A stretch of 6,404 bases of DNA from Acidobacteriota bacterium (GCA_003225515.1 QIAK01000151.1:1-6404); one strand, 5' to 3'; counted from the stretch's first letter, positions 1 to 5,635 are shown. Notes: generated by a model from the letters alone, not told the origin. Program-made: numbers and translations.

Positions 1-60
1 ATTGCCTGCAAACCCCGCGCCAGTCACGGGTTTCAGAGGGGGTGAGGAGGGGGTACCCTC
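1..60. repeat. G/C-rich structured segment with two dyads, upstream of the ABC gene
   Basis: Two small inverted repeats are visible. CTGCAAACCC at 6-15 pairs with GGGTTTCAG at 28-36, with one bulged C and a 12-nt loop. GAGGG at 47-51 pairs with CCCTC at 56-60 around a GGTACC core. The only reading frame through it (from a TTG at 2 to 196) is Pro/Ser-rich and resembles no protein. The G-run/GGTACC combination looks like dispersed intergenic repeats I loosely recall from Acidobacteriota, but only one copy lies in this window, so repeat status is inference. The rest of the gap (61-210) shows nothing I can name. Confidence 0.3.
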
Positions 61-212
61 AAAGACGCATTCTTTACCAATTGAACCATCATCCAAGAAG
101 TGCCGAGGAAGGCCGATCACCAATTATTTTTTCGAAGCTTTTCCAACAATCCCAAACGCAATCCAAGGATCCGCGCAGCAGACGAGTAGCTCATGAAGAG
201 TTGCACCGCGCC

Positions 213-221
213 TGTTAAAAT
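213..221 (+). promoter_or_regulatory. Possible extended -10 promoter for the ABC exporter gene
   Basis: TGT followed by TAAAAT (216-221) matches an extended -10 (TGn-TATAAT, five of six hexamer positions). It would start transcription near 228, about 11 nt before the ATG at 239. No good -35 lies 16-18 nt upstream. The leader would be very short and lacks a Shine-Dalgarno sequence, so this is a weak prediction. Confidence 0.28.
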
Positions 222-238
222 TTCATCTACTGAATCTG

Positions 239-2077
239 ATGCTGCCCAAGAGTTTGCGCCCGCTGCTGCCTTACCTGAAACGCTATCGCTGGGAATACGT
301 CGCGGGCACGCTGTGCGTTTTCCTTACCAACGGCATCTGGATCCTGTTCCCTCTCGTCCTCGGCAAAGCCGCCGACGATCTGCATGAAGGCGTTACCCGC
401 CACAAGCTGTTGCTCTATGCCGCGGTGCTTCTTGCCATCGCCGCCATCAAGGGAATCTTCCAGTTCCTCACGCGCTGGATCGTGATCGGCGTTTCCCGCG
501 ATATCGAGTTCGACCTGCGCAACGATCTTTTTCAGAAACTCGAAACCCTCTCGTTCTCGTACTACCAGCGCCATCGCACCGGCGACATCATGGCCCGCGC
601 CACCAATGATCTCAACGCGGTCCGCATGCTGCTCGGCCCCGCGATCATGTATTCCGCCAACACCCTCGTCTATACCGCGGGAGCGTTGGCCTTCATGATC
701 TCCATCAGTCCCTGGCTTACGCTCTACACATTTTTGCCGCTGCCCGCGGTCAGCATCGTGATTCAAACTTTCGGTCGCCGCATTCACGAGCGCTTCGAAC
801 GGATTCAGGCCATGTTCTCCGACATCTCCGCCCGCGCACAGGAGAACTTTTCGGGTGCACGCTTGATCCGCGCCTATGTGCAGGAAGATGCCGAGATTCG
901 CGCCTTCGAAACCGAGAACCAGGAATACATTCGCCGCAGCCTGCGCCTGGTGCGCCTCATGGGTATGCTCTGGCCCACTCTCGAACTCATGCTGGGGTGC
1001 GCCGTGGTGCTCGTCCTGTGGCTGGGTGGACGCGAAGTCATCCTCGGGCTCTCGCACGTAGCGCTGATCACGAATGTCAGGCTTCCCGGGAGCGCCGCGC
1101 CCGCGATCACCACCACAATCTCGCTCTCCGGTTCGATGAGCGTCGGGCAGTTCGTGTCCTTCAGCACCTACATGATGCAGCTAACGTGGCCGGTCATCGC
1201 GCTGGGATGGGTGATCAACATCTTTCAGCGCGGCACCGCGTCGCTGATCCGCATCAACGAAATCATGCACGAGGAGCCTGAGATCAAAGACGCTCCCGGC
1301 GCGCAAGACCGGGAGATTACCGGCGAAATCGAGTTTCGGGGACTCAACTTCAACTATGACGACAAGCAGGTTCTCCACGACGTGAACCTGCGCATCCCCG
1401 CGGGCAGCAGCCTCGCCATCGTTGGCCCCACAGGATCGGGCAAGACTACGCTAGTCAGTTTGATCCCTCGAATTTATGATGCCGGCACTGAAGATGCTGA
1501 ATCCAGCACGGTACTCATCGATGGTCGTCCGATTCGTGATTTCGCGCTGGCATCGCTGCGGCACAACATTGGATTCGTGCCGCAGGAAACTTTTCTATTC
1601 AGTGATCGCATCCGCGAGAACATCGCGCTCGGCGTGGATTCCGCCACCGACCAGCAAATTCACAACGCTTCCGAAGCGGCCAATATTGCCGCCGATATCG
1701 AGAGCTTTCCCGAAGCCTACGAAACCATTGTAGGAGAGCGCGGCATCACGCTTTCTGGCGGCCAGAAACAGCGCACGGCGATTGCCCGCGCGCTCATTCG
1801 CAATCCGAAGATTCTGATTCTCGACGACGCGCTCTCCAGCGTCGACACCCACACCGAAGACAAGATTCTCAACCACCTGCGGGACGTGATGCGCGGACGC
1901 ACTACTATCTTCATCTCGCATCGCGTCTCGACCGTCCGCAATGCGGATCGCATCGCCGTCCTGCACGGCGGACGCATCGTCGAACTCGGCACCCACGACG
2001 AACTCCTGGCCTTGAATGGCTACTACAGTGACCTGTATAACAAGCAGTTGCTGGAAGAGGAACTGGCGGAAGTCTGA
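239..2077 (+). CDS. ABC exporter half-transporter (fused membrane and ATPase domains), MdlA/YheI-type
   Basis: Complete 612-aa exporter subunit with its membrane domain fused to its nucleotide-binding domain. Six membrane spans lie near residues 19-42, 58-80, 133-152, 157-176, 243-266 and 303-328. The ATPase domain has Walker A GPTGSGKT (396-403), Q-loop PQE (Gln449), signature LSGGQ (505-509), Walker B ILILDD (525-530) and H-loop His561. The catalytic-Glu position is Asp530 (LDDALSSVD). This is typical of the degenerate subunit of heterodimeric multidrug exporters (TM287, YheI/BmrC, MdlA types), so an MdlB/YheH-like partner is expected, but none is in the window. Residues about 271-298, between spans 5 and 6, look inserted relative to the family, where VILG normally runs almost directly into MSVGQFV. 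A few extra residues also follow RIYDA near 416-422. Start: ATG 239 is the first conventional start after an in-frame stop at 194; there is no clear Shine-Dalgarno. Substrate unknown; drug or lipid export is inferred from the family. Confidence 0.95.
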   Translation: MLPKSLRPLLPYLKRYRWEYVAGTLCVFLTNGIWILFPLVLGKAADDLHEGVTRHKLLLYAAVLLAIAAIKGIFQFLTRWIVIGVSRDIEFDLRNDLFQKLETLSFSYYQRHRTGDIMARATNDLNAVRMLLGPAIMYSANTLVYTAGALAFMISISPWLTLYTFLPLPAVSIVIQTFGRRIHERFERIQAMFSDISARAQENFSGARLIRAYVQEDAEIRAFETENQEYIRRSLRLVRLMGMLWPTLELMLGCAVVLVLWLGGREVILGLSHVALITNVRLPGSAAPAITTTISLSGSMSVGQFVSFSTYMMQLTWPVIALGWVINIFQRGTASLIRINEIMHEEPEIKDAPGAQDREITGEIEFRGLNFNYDDKQVLHDVNLRIPAGSSLAIVGPTGSGKTTLVSLIPRIYDAGTEDAESSTVLIDGRPIRDFALASLRHNIGFVPQETFLFSDRIRENIALGVDSATDQQIHNASEAANIAADIESFPEAYETIVGERGITLSGGQKQRTAIARALIRNPKILILDDALSSVDTHTEDKILNHLRDVMRGRTTIFISHRVSTVRNADRIAVLHGGRIVELGTHDELLALNGYYSDLYNKQLLEEELAEV

Positions 2078-2121
2078 GAAGAAGCACCGGAGATCAGAGG
2101 AAGAAATCGGCGTCCGGCTTT

Positions 2122-2249
2122 CTCAACGTTCTCAACGTTCTTTGCGTCCTTTGCGGATTTCTTTGCGCTCTTTGCGTTAAGAGCTTTTGTTGGTGAGAGA
2201 AAAAGCTCAACCCGCAATGGTCGCGAAGAAATTCGCAAATAGCGCAAAG
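2122..2249. repeat. Long imperfect hairpin repeat built from 9-nt units, copy 1
   Basis: The left part is a run of 9-mers: CTCAACGTT at 2122 and 2131, then CTTTGCG-type units at 2140, 2149, 2161 and 2170, with a 3-nt insert at 2158-2160. The arm 2140-2188 pairs with 2200-2249 across a loop of about 11 nt. By hand, about 38 of 50 aligned positions are complementary, ending in an 8-bp AGCTTTT(T)-type core next to the loop. It lies between the ABC gene and the methyltransferase gene, both on the plus strand, so it could terminate or insulate transcripts. Minus-strand reading frames through it (AQR/TQR-rich peptides) are by-products of the repeat. CTTTGCG/CGCAAAG repeats of this kind are known to be dispersed in many bacterial genomes. 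No transposase is visible. Confidence 0.75.
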
Positions 2250-2289
2250 AAGATCTAACACTCGCATCATTTTCAGCATTAACATTTTT

Positions 2290-2319
2290 TTGACAATACC
2301 CCGCATTGCGCCTTCTAAA
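2290..2319 (+). promoter_or_regulatory. Sigma-70-type promoter for the 2349 methyltransferase
   Basis: A perfect -35 TTGACA (2290-2295), preceded by a T-run, is followed after 18 nt by TCTAAA (2314-2319), four of six matches to TATAAT. Transcription would start near 2326, giving a leader of about 23 nt. The placement directly downstream of the hairpin repeat suggests the methyltransferase is transcribed independently of the ABC gene. Confidence 0.55.
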
Positions 2320-2348
2320 CTGGTCCCGACCGGAAATATCAGCTCATC

Positions 2349-3023
2349 ATGCAGCGCGTCAGCACAACCGAAATCCTCGATAGCGACGCTTGTCCGCCGG
2401 TCGAGGTGGAAACCTCGCTGCGCGATCTGTCCCGCATCAACCGCTGGTTCGGCGGGGTTGCCACCACTCGCAAATTGATCGAGCGCGTCGCCTCAAAGAC
2501 TGGAGCAAAACACTTCTCTGTGCTGGAAGTTGCCGCGGGATTTGGCGAAGTGTCCAAGATTGCGGGCCGGCAACTGGCGCACAAGGGAATCACGCTGGAT
2601 GTGACCGACCTTGACCGGGTTCGCACTCACCTGTTGCGTGGAAACCGCGCGGTAGTCGCCGACGCGCTCGCACTTCCCTTCCAGGACAACAGTTTCGATC
2701 TGGTCAGTTGCAGCCTCTTCGCCCATCATCTCGAACCCGCCGAACTGGAGCGTTTCGCCGCCGAGGCGTTGCGCGTAAGCCGCCGCGCAGTTCTAATCAA
2801 CGATTTGATCCGGCATCCTTTGCATCTCGCGCTCGTATATGCTGGATTCCCGCTGATGCGCAGCTACGTATCGCGAGTCGACGGACTGGCCTCGGTGAAA
2901 AGAGCCTATGTTCCGGAAGAGATGAGGAAGTTTATTTCGTCAGGCGCGCCGTCTGCGAAAGTGGAGATCTCGCGTCACTTTCTGTTTCGCATGGGAGTGA
3001 TTGCGTGGAAGAAAAGTTGCTGA
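2349..3023 (+). CDS. Class I SAM-dependent methyltransferase (UbiE/Methyltransf_11-like)
   Basis: Complete 224-aa cytosolic enzyme of the Rossmann-fold methyltransferase superfamily. Motif I is VLEVAAGFGE (58-67). The acidic strand-2 end is around Asp84-Asp87 (LDVTDLD). The motif II region is ADALALPFQDNSFDLVSCS (104-122), followed by HHLEP, which is typical of Methyltransf_11 proteins. An N-terminal helix SLRDLSRINRWFGG (23-36) precedes the fold. I associate this stretch with small methyltransferases often encoded beside type III polyketide synthases, but no such synthase is present here, so the substrate is unknown. There is no signal peptide; the hydrophobic stretch 158-170 is probably part of the C-terminal fold. 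ATG 2349 has only a weak GGAA 13 nt upstream, but it sits suitably behind the promoter. The gene is bounded on both sides by copies of the hairpin repeat and is likely monocistronic. Confidence 0.88.
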   Translation: MQRVSTTEILDSDACPPVEVETSLRDLSRINRWFGGVATTRKLIERVASKTGAKHFSVLEVAAGFGEVSKIAGRQLAHKGITLDVTDLDRVRTHLLRGNRAVVADALALPFQDNSFDLVSCSLFAHHLEPAELERFAAEALRVSRRAVLINDLIRHPLHLALVYAGFPLMRSYVSRVDGLASVKRAYVPEEMRKFISSGAPSAKVEISRHFLFRMGVIAWKKSC

Positions 3024-3056
3024 TGGAAAACGTTAATGCAAAGTGGCGCCGATTTT

Positions 3057-3165
3057 CTTTCTGCCCTTCGCGGATCTGTTTGCGCTCTTTGCGTTAAAGG
3101 CTTTTGATAATGGCAAAAGCTTAAACCGCAAAGTTCGCTGAGAACGGCCGCAAAGATCGCTAAGC
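3057..3165. repeat. Long imperfect hairpin repeat built from 9-nt units, copy 2
   Basis: Second member of the element at 2122-2249. It has 9-mers at 3057, 3066, 3078 and 3087, with a 3-nt insert at 3075-3077 in the same register as copy 1. The arm 3057-3106 pairs imperfectly with 3114-3165 across a 7-nt loop, ending in a perfect GCTTTTG/CAAAAGC pair. The segment 3078-3095 is nearly identical to 2161-2178. The element fills most of the 152-nt gap between two convergent genes (stops at 3023 and 3176), where a bidirectional terminator would be expected. Function as a terminator is inferred from position and stem length. Confidence 0.75.
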
Positions 3166-3175
3166 AGCCAACAAC

Positions 3176-3895
3176 TCACCGCACCACCAGCACTTCCCTC
3201 ACATTATCTCGAGCGAGGAAGAATTTGATGGAAGCAAAGTCGCGGAACAGGGTCTCAATGTGGCGGTTATTAAAAACGCGCTGCAGGCGGAAGCCGTCGC
3301 TGATGGCCGTATGGACCGCGCCAGTAGGTCCGCGCCGCGCTTCGCGCTTCAGCACGATGCGCTGCATTTCGAGAATATCTTTTCCCACCACGTGAAAGCG
3401 ATAGCAGGGCGAATCGGGGCCAGCATCTTTGGTGTGGAAGAAGGCCAATAGCATGCCTCCTGGTTTCAGCACCGACCACAACCGCCCCATCACAGGACGT
3501 ACCAGACTTTCGTCCAGGTAGTCAGGCAGGTTCCAGCACAACACAACGTCGAAATGTGCCGCGGGATAGACGAGGTTATCTGCCAGAAATCGGCGGCTGT
3601 CGAGAATTGTATTTCCCTGTTCGTCCTTGGTAACCAGGTGAGGCTCAGTCGAGGCGACGAGAAGATCTTCGCTATAGATCTTATGGCTACGTTCCGTGAA
3701 GAAGCGGATGTTGGTTGGAGAGGTTGAACCGAGATCCAGCACGCACAAAGGAGTTTCAGAATCCCAGGCGCGGGAGAGTTCTCCAAGGCCGCTGGAACGG
3801 CGTGTGAGTTTTTGTGCGGCTTGTGCCGGTGCCGCTTCTGTACTGCCCGATGACCCGCGAAAAAGCTTCATGAAATTCTGTGTAACCGATGCCAT
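3176..3895 (-). CDS. Class I SAM methyltransferase-fold protein with atypical motif I, downstream of bactofilin
   Basis: Complete 239-aa soluble protein. After a low-complexity N-terminus (about 12-45, Ser/Ala-rich) comes a Rossmann methyltransferase core. The motif I position reads VLDLGSTSPTNIRFF (52-66). Further motifs are an acidic pair SED (75-77), FDVVLCWNLPDYL (115-127, motif II) and LKPGGMLLAFFHT (143-155, motif III region). The C-terminal part includes RVFNNRHIETLF (206-217). Motif I keeps the Asp and first Gly but has Ser/Thr/Pro in place of the usual GxG, so SAM binding is plausible but activity is not assured. The gene lies 96 nt downstream of the bactofilin gene on the same strand and is probably co-transcribed. 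I recall this pairing as recurrent in Acidobacteriota, from memory only. ATG 3895 has a weak TAGG six nt upstream; an alternative ATG (residue 9) has no better ribosome site. Substrate unknown. Confidence 0.82.
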   Translation of the reverse strand: MASVTQNFMKLFRGSSGSTEAAPAQAAQKLTRRSSGLGELSRAWDSETPLCVLDLGSTSPTNIRFFTERSHKIYSEDLLVASTEPHLVTKDEQGNTILDSRRFLADNLVYPAAHFDVVLCWNLPDYLDESLVRPVMGRLWSVLKPGGMLLAFFHTKDAGPDSPCYRFHVVGKDILEMQRIVLKREARRGPTGAVHTAISDGFRLQRVFNNRHIETLFRDFASIKFFLARDNVREVLVVR

Positions 3896-3907
3896 TAGAA
3901 CCTACGC

Positions 3908-3924
3908 CGCCCTGCCCCAGGGCG
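3908..3924 (-). promoter_or_regulatory. Perfect 7-bp GC hairpin in the leader of the minus-strand methyltransferase
   Basis: CGCCCTG and CAGGGCG form a perfect 7-bp stem around a 3-nt loop. It ends 12 nt before the ATG at 3895, just upstream of the weak TAGG ribosome site. It has no following T-tract, so it does not look like a terminator. It may modulate translation of the second gene or stabilise a processed transcript end. Function is inference. Confidence 0.45.
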
Positions 3925-3991
3925 ACGCTACCCCAAGACCTGAATTGATATCTAAACCAACACTTTAACTCACTAAGCGGATCAGCGGGAG

Positions 3992-4351
3992 TTACTTTCC
4001 TGCCGCTTTCTCCGATTTGCCCTGAATATCAATTTTGCCTTTCAGGTACGCGCCTTCTTCAATCGAAATCCGCTGGGTGGAAATGTCTCCGGTCACGACC
4101 GCCGACTTGCGCAAATCGACGCGGTCGCTAGCCTGCACATTACCCTCGAGCTTGCCTTGCACCACTAGGCCCTTAGCCTCGACGCTGGCTTTCACTGATC
4201 CGTTCGGACCGACTGTCAAGCTGTTGCCTTTGAGCGAGATGCTGCCCTCGACCTGACCATCGACGTAAAGGTCTTCGCTGCCTGACAATTCACCTTTGAT
4301 GACCACCGATTTGCCAATCTGCGCCAAGTCTGCCGACAACGGAGCACTCAT
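3992..4351 (-). CDS. Bactofilin (polymer-forming cytoskeletal protein, DUF583)
   Basis: 119-aa bactofilin. These proteins fold as a short right-handed beta-helix and polymerise without nucleotide into filaments used for cell shape, polar positioning or envelope enzyme recruitment. The sequence shows the family core: IGKSVVIKGELSGSEDLYVDG (about 12-32), GQVEGSI, VGPNGSV, VVQGKLEGNVQASDRVDL (about 63-80) and VVTGDISTQRI (about 86-96), with regular Gly/Val/Ile spacing of beta-helix rungs. The tails are short, and the C-terminal KSEKAAGK is charged. There is no signal peptide or membrane segment, so it is cytoplasmic, possibly membrane-associated. The start at 4351 is chosen because AAGGAG lies 7 nt upstream. 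The frame stays open to an ATG at 4447, but the extra 32 residues are not bactofilin-like. It is the first gene of a probable two-gene operon with the methyltransferase at 3176-3895. Confidence 0.93.
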   Translation of the reverse strand: MSAPLSADLAQIGKSVVIKGELSGSEDLYVDGQVEGSISLKGNSLTVGPNGSVKASVEAKGLVVQGKLEGNVQASDRVDLRKSAVVTGDISTQRISIEEGAYLKGKIDIQGKSEKAAGK

Positions 4352-4358
4352 GGTTGTT

Positions 4359-4364
4359 CTCCTT
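4359..4364 (-). promoter_or_regulatory. Strong Shine-Dalgarno AAGGAG that fixes the bactofilin start
   Basis: AAGGAG on the minus strand lies 7 nt before ATG 4351. It is the best ribosome binding site in the window and decides against the longer start at 4447. The other genes here have weak or absent sites, so bactofilin is probably translated more strongly. Confidence 0.85.
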
Positions 4365-4436
4365 AGGAAGCGGGAAGCTGCTGCACTGCCAAGATCTGGG
4401 AAGGCAGGGATTGGAACGGCCGCGTCGCTTATTTCG

Positions 4437-4466
4437 ACTATACCCAACTAAGAGAGCGGGCGGCAA
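4437..4466 (-). promoter_or_regulatory. Sigma-70-type promoter for the bactofilin operon
   Basis: On the minus strand, TTGCCG (4461-4466, four of six) is followed after 18 nt by TATAGT (4437-4442, five of six). Transcription would begin near 4430, giving a leader of about 80 nt before ATG 4351. A start there lies inside the longer reading frame from 4447, further supporting the shorter protein. Confidence 0.5.
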
Positions 4467-4545
4467 GCGAGATGCGTCTTGGCCAGCACATTAGCCATTC
4501 TCTGTCGGGCCCATCTTCGACGCATCCTCCAGTTGGCATTGATAC

Positions 4546-4551
4546 TCTAAT
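4546..4551 (+). promoter_or_regulatory. Possible -10 box placing the transcript start at the ATG (leaderless gene)
   Basis: TCTAAT matches TATAAT at five of six positions and lies exactly at -12 to -7 relative to the A of ATG 4558. No Shine-Dalgarno precedes that ATG, which fits a leaderless transcript. No convincing -35 is seen at 17 nt spacing. Confidence 0.35.
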
Positions 4552-4557
4552 CTTTTG

Positions 4558-5508
4558 ATGGCTTGCCCAAAACCAAAGACACGTTGGCTGAAACTATTTG
4601 CGATTGCGGCTCTAACCGTCGCAGCAACGTTATCGGCGCAGCAATCGAGTACGCCGGATTCGAAGACACTGGAAATGCCGGCGGGCGAACTGGTACGCGC
4701 AGCGGTGGCGAACGAAGTCGCTGCGGCGGACCAACCTAAACCGCTGCACATGTTCCGTTCCCGCCGGCAAACCCCAAAAGGCACGCAAACCCGCGTTTAT
4801 GTCGAGACGAAGGACGCGTTGGCCGCGATGCTGATCGCCGTTGACGATAAGCCGCTTAGCGAGCAGCAACAGAGAGACGAATCCAACCATTTGGCCTGGC
4901 TGATGAATAATCCCGACCAGCTTCGCAAAAAACGGTCGCGCGAAAAAGAAGACGAAGATCGAACTCTGCGGATATTGAAAGCACTTCCAGATGCTTTTCA
5001 ATACGAGTACGCGGGCAGCGAAAGCAGCACAATTGGAATGGGCGAACCTGGAAGCCAGCTGGTCAAAATGAAGTTCACACCGAATCCAGCCTACTCGCCA
5101 CCATCACGACTGGAGCAGGTGCTGACTGGCATGCAAGGCGATCTGCTGATCGACGCACAGTCGCGCCGTCTCGCCCGGCTCGACGGAACACTCTTTCGCG
5201 AAGTTTCCTTTGGTTGGGGAATTATCGGTCATCTCGACAAAGGCGGTCACTTCCGTGTGCAGCAGGGCAATTTAGGCCTCGGCGATGGAAAGTGGGGTAT
5301 TACCGCGATAAGCTTGAACGTTAAGGGAAAACTCCTGATTTTTAAGAGTCTCAACATGGTCTCCGACGAAACCTTGAGTGATTTCCGCCTCATGCCTGAG
5401 AACCTGACATTTTCACAGGCTGTGGAAATGCTGAAGTCACAGCAGGAGAAACGTGCGCATGACGCGGGCTCGCCCGAGCCCGCCGAAGCCGAGAAGGCGC
5501 GGCGTTAA
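4558..5508 (+). CDS. Secreted protein of unknown function, Acidobacteriota-type paralogue A
   Basis: 316-aa protein with a Sec-type signal peptide: a Lys/Arg-rich n-region (residues 1-12), a hydrophobic core about 13-26, and likely cleavage after LSA27 before QQ. The mature part has MFRSRRQTPKGTQTRVYVET (about 65-84), then a strongly charged helix with NNPDQLRKKR and LRILKALPDAF (about 117-147). A beta-rich C-terminal half follows, with KFTPNPAYSPPSRLEQVL (about 172-189), a LIDAQSRRLARLDGTLF stretch, FGWGIIGHLDKGGHF (about 218-232) and GKLLIFKSLN. The tail (from about 295) is Glu/Ala/Lys-rich. I recognise no characterised domain. The strand pattern loosely recalls LolA/LolB-type envelope proteins, which is weak inference. 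ATG 4558 is preferred over the adjacent in-frame TTG 4555. No Shine-Dalgarno is visible. It is divergent from the bactofilin, with a close paralogue 127 nt downstream. Confidence 0.82.
   Translation: MACPKPKTRWLKLFAIAALTVAATLSAQQSSTPDSKTLEMPAGELVRAAVANEVAAADQPKPLHMFRSRRQTPKGTQTRVYVETKDALAAMLIAVDDKPLSEQQQRDESNHLAWLMNNPDQLRKKRSREKEDEDRTLRILKALPDAFQYEYAGSESSTIGMGEPGSQLVKMKFTPNPAYSPPSRLEQVLTGMQGDLLIDAQSRRLARLDGTLFREVSFGWGIIGHLDKGGHFRVQQGNLGLGDGKWGITAISLNVKGKLLIFKSLNMVSDETLSDFRLMPENLTFSQAVEMLKSQQEKRAHDAGSPEPAEAEKARR
5464..5483 (+). other. Strong GC palindrome at the 3' end of paralogue A
   Basis: Arms GCGGGCTCG and CGAGCCCGC are perfectly complementary over 9 nt around a CC centre (about an 8-bp stem with a small loop in RNA). 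The palindrome lies 23 nt before the TAA at 5506-5508, within the codons for AGSPEPA. No T-run follows, so it is not a standard terminator. It could protect the upstream transcript segment from 3' decay or reduce read-through into paralogue B. Confidence 0.45.
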
Positions 5509-5635
5509 ACCCGGTCGCTTCGATTCAACATCGAGATGGCCTTAAAACTTCTCACTATGCAGCAAACACCGTAGTTCGTAGGGATTATTCCCGTTGGTGC
5601 AACTCGCGCGCTGGTTTCTGTCACTAACCGTACAG

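Noticed and set aside
68..94. tRNA-like minus-strand stretch (D-arm-like TTCAATTGGTAAAG followed by a CTTTGAG loop)
   Set aside because: No acceptor stem or T-arm (no GTTCGA-type sequence) follows, so a tRNA cannot be folded.
2..196. 64-codon plus-strand frame starting with TTG
   Set aside because: It has no recognisable protein character, runs through the structured G/C block, and has no ribosome site.
227..1057. 276-aa minus-strand open frame opposite the ABC gene
   Set aside because: It is antisense to conserved membrane-domain codons, has a His/Glu/Gln-rich composition typical of GC-codon shadows, and has no family resemblance.
1595..1996. 133-aa minus-strand frame
   Set aside because: It is antisense to the ABC ATPase domain with its intact motifs.
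2023..2306. Two minus-strand frames rich in AQR/TQR/NAK
   Set aside because: They are translations of the 9-nt hairpin repeat and have no independent support.
4352..4447. N-terminal extension of bactofilin to ATG 4447
   Set aside because: The 32 extra residues are not bactofilin-like, the predicted promoter start lies inside this region, and AAGGAG points to ATG 4351.
5581..5592. GGGA/TCCC mini-dyad between the paralogues as a terminator
   Set aside because: The stem is only 4 bp with no T-run, too weak to call.
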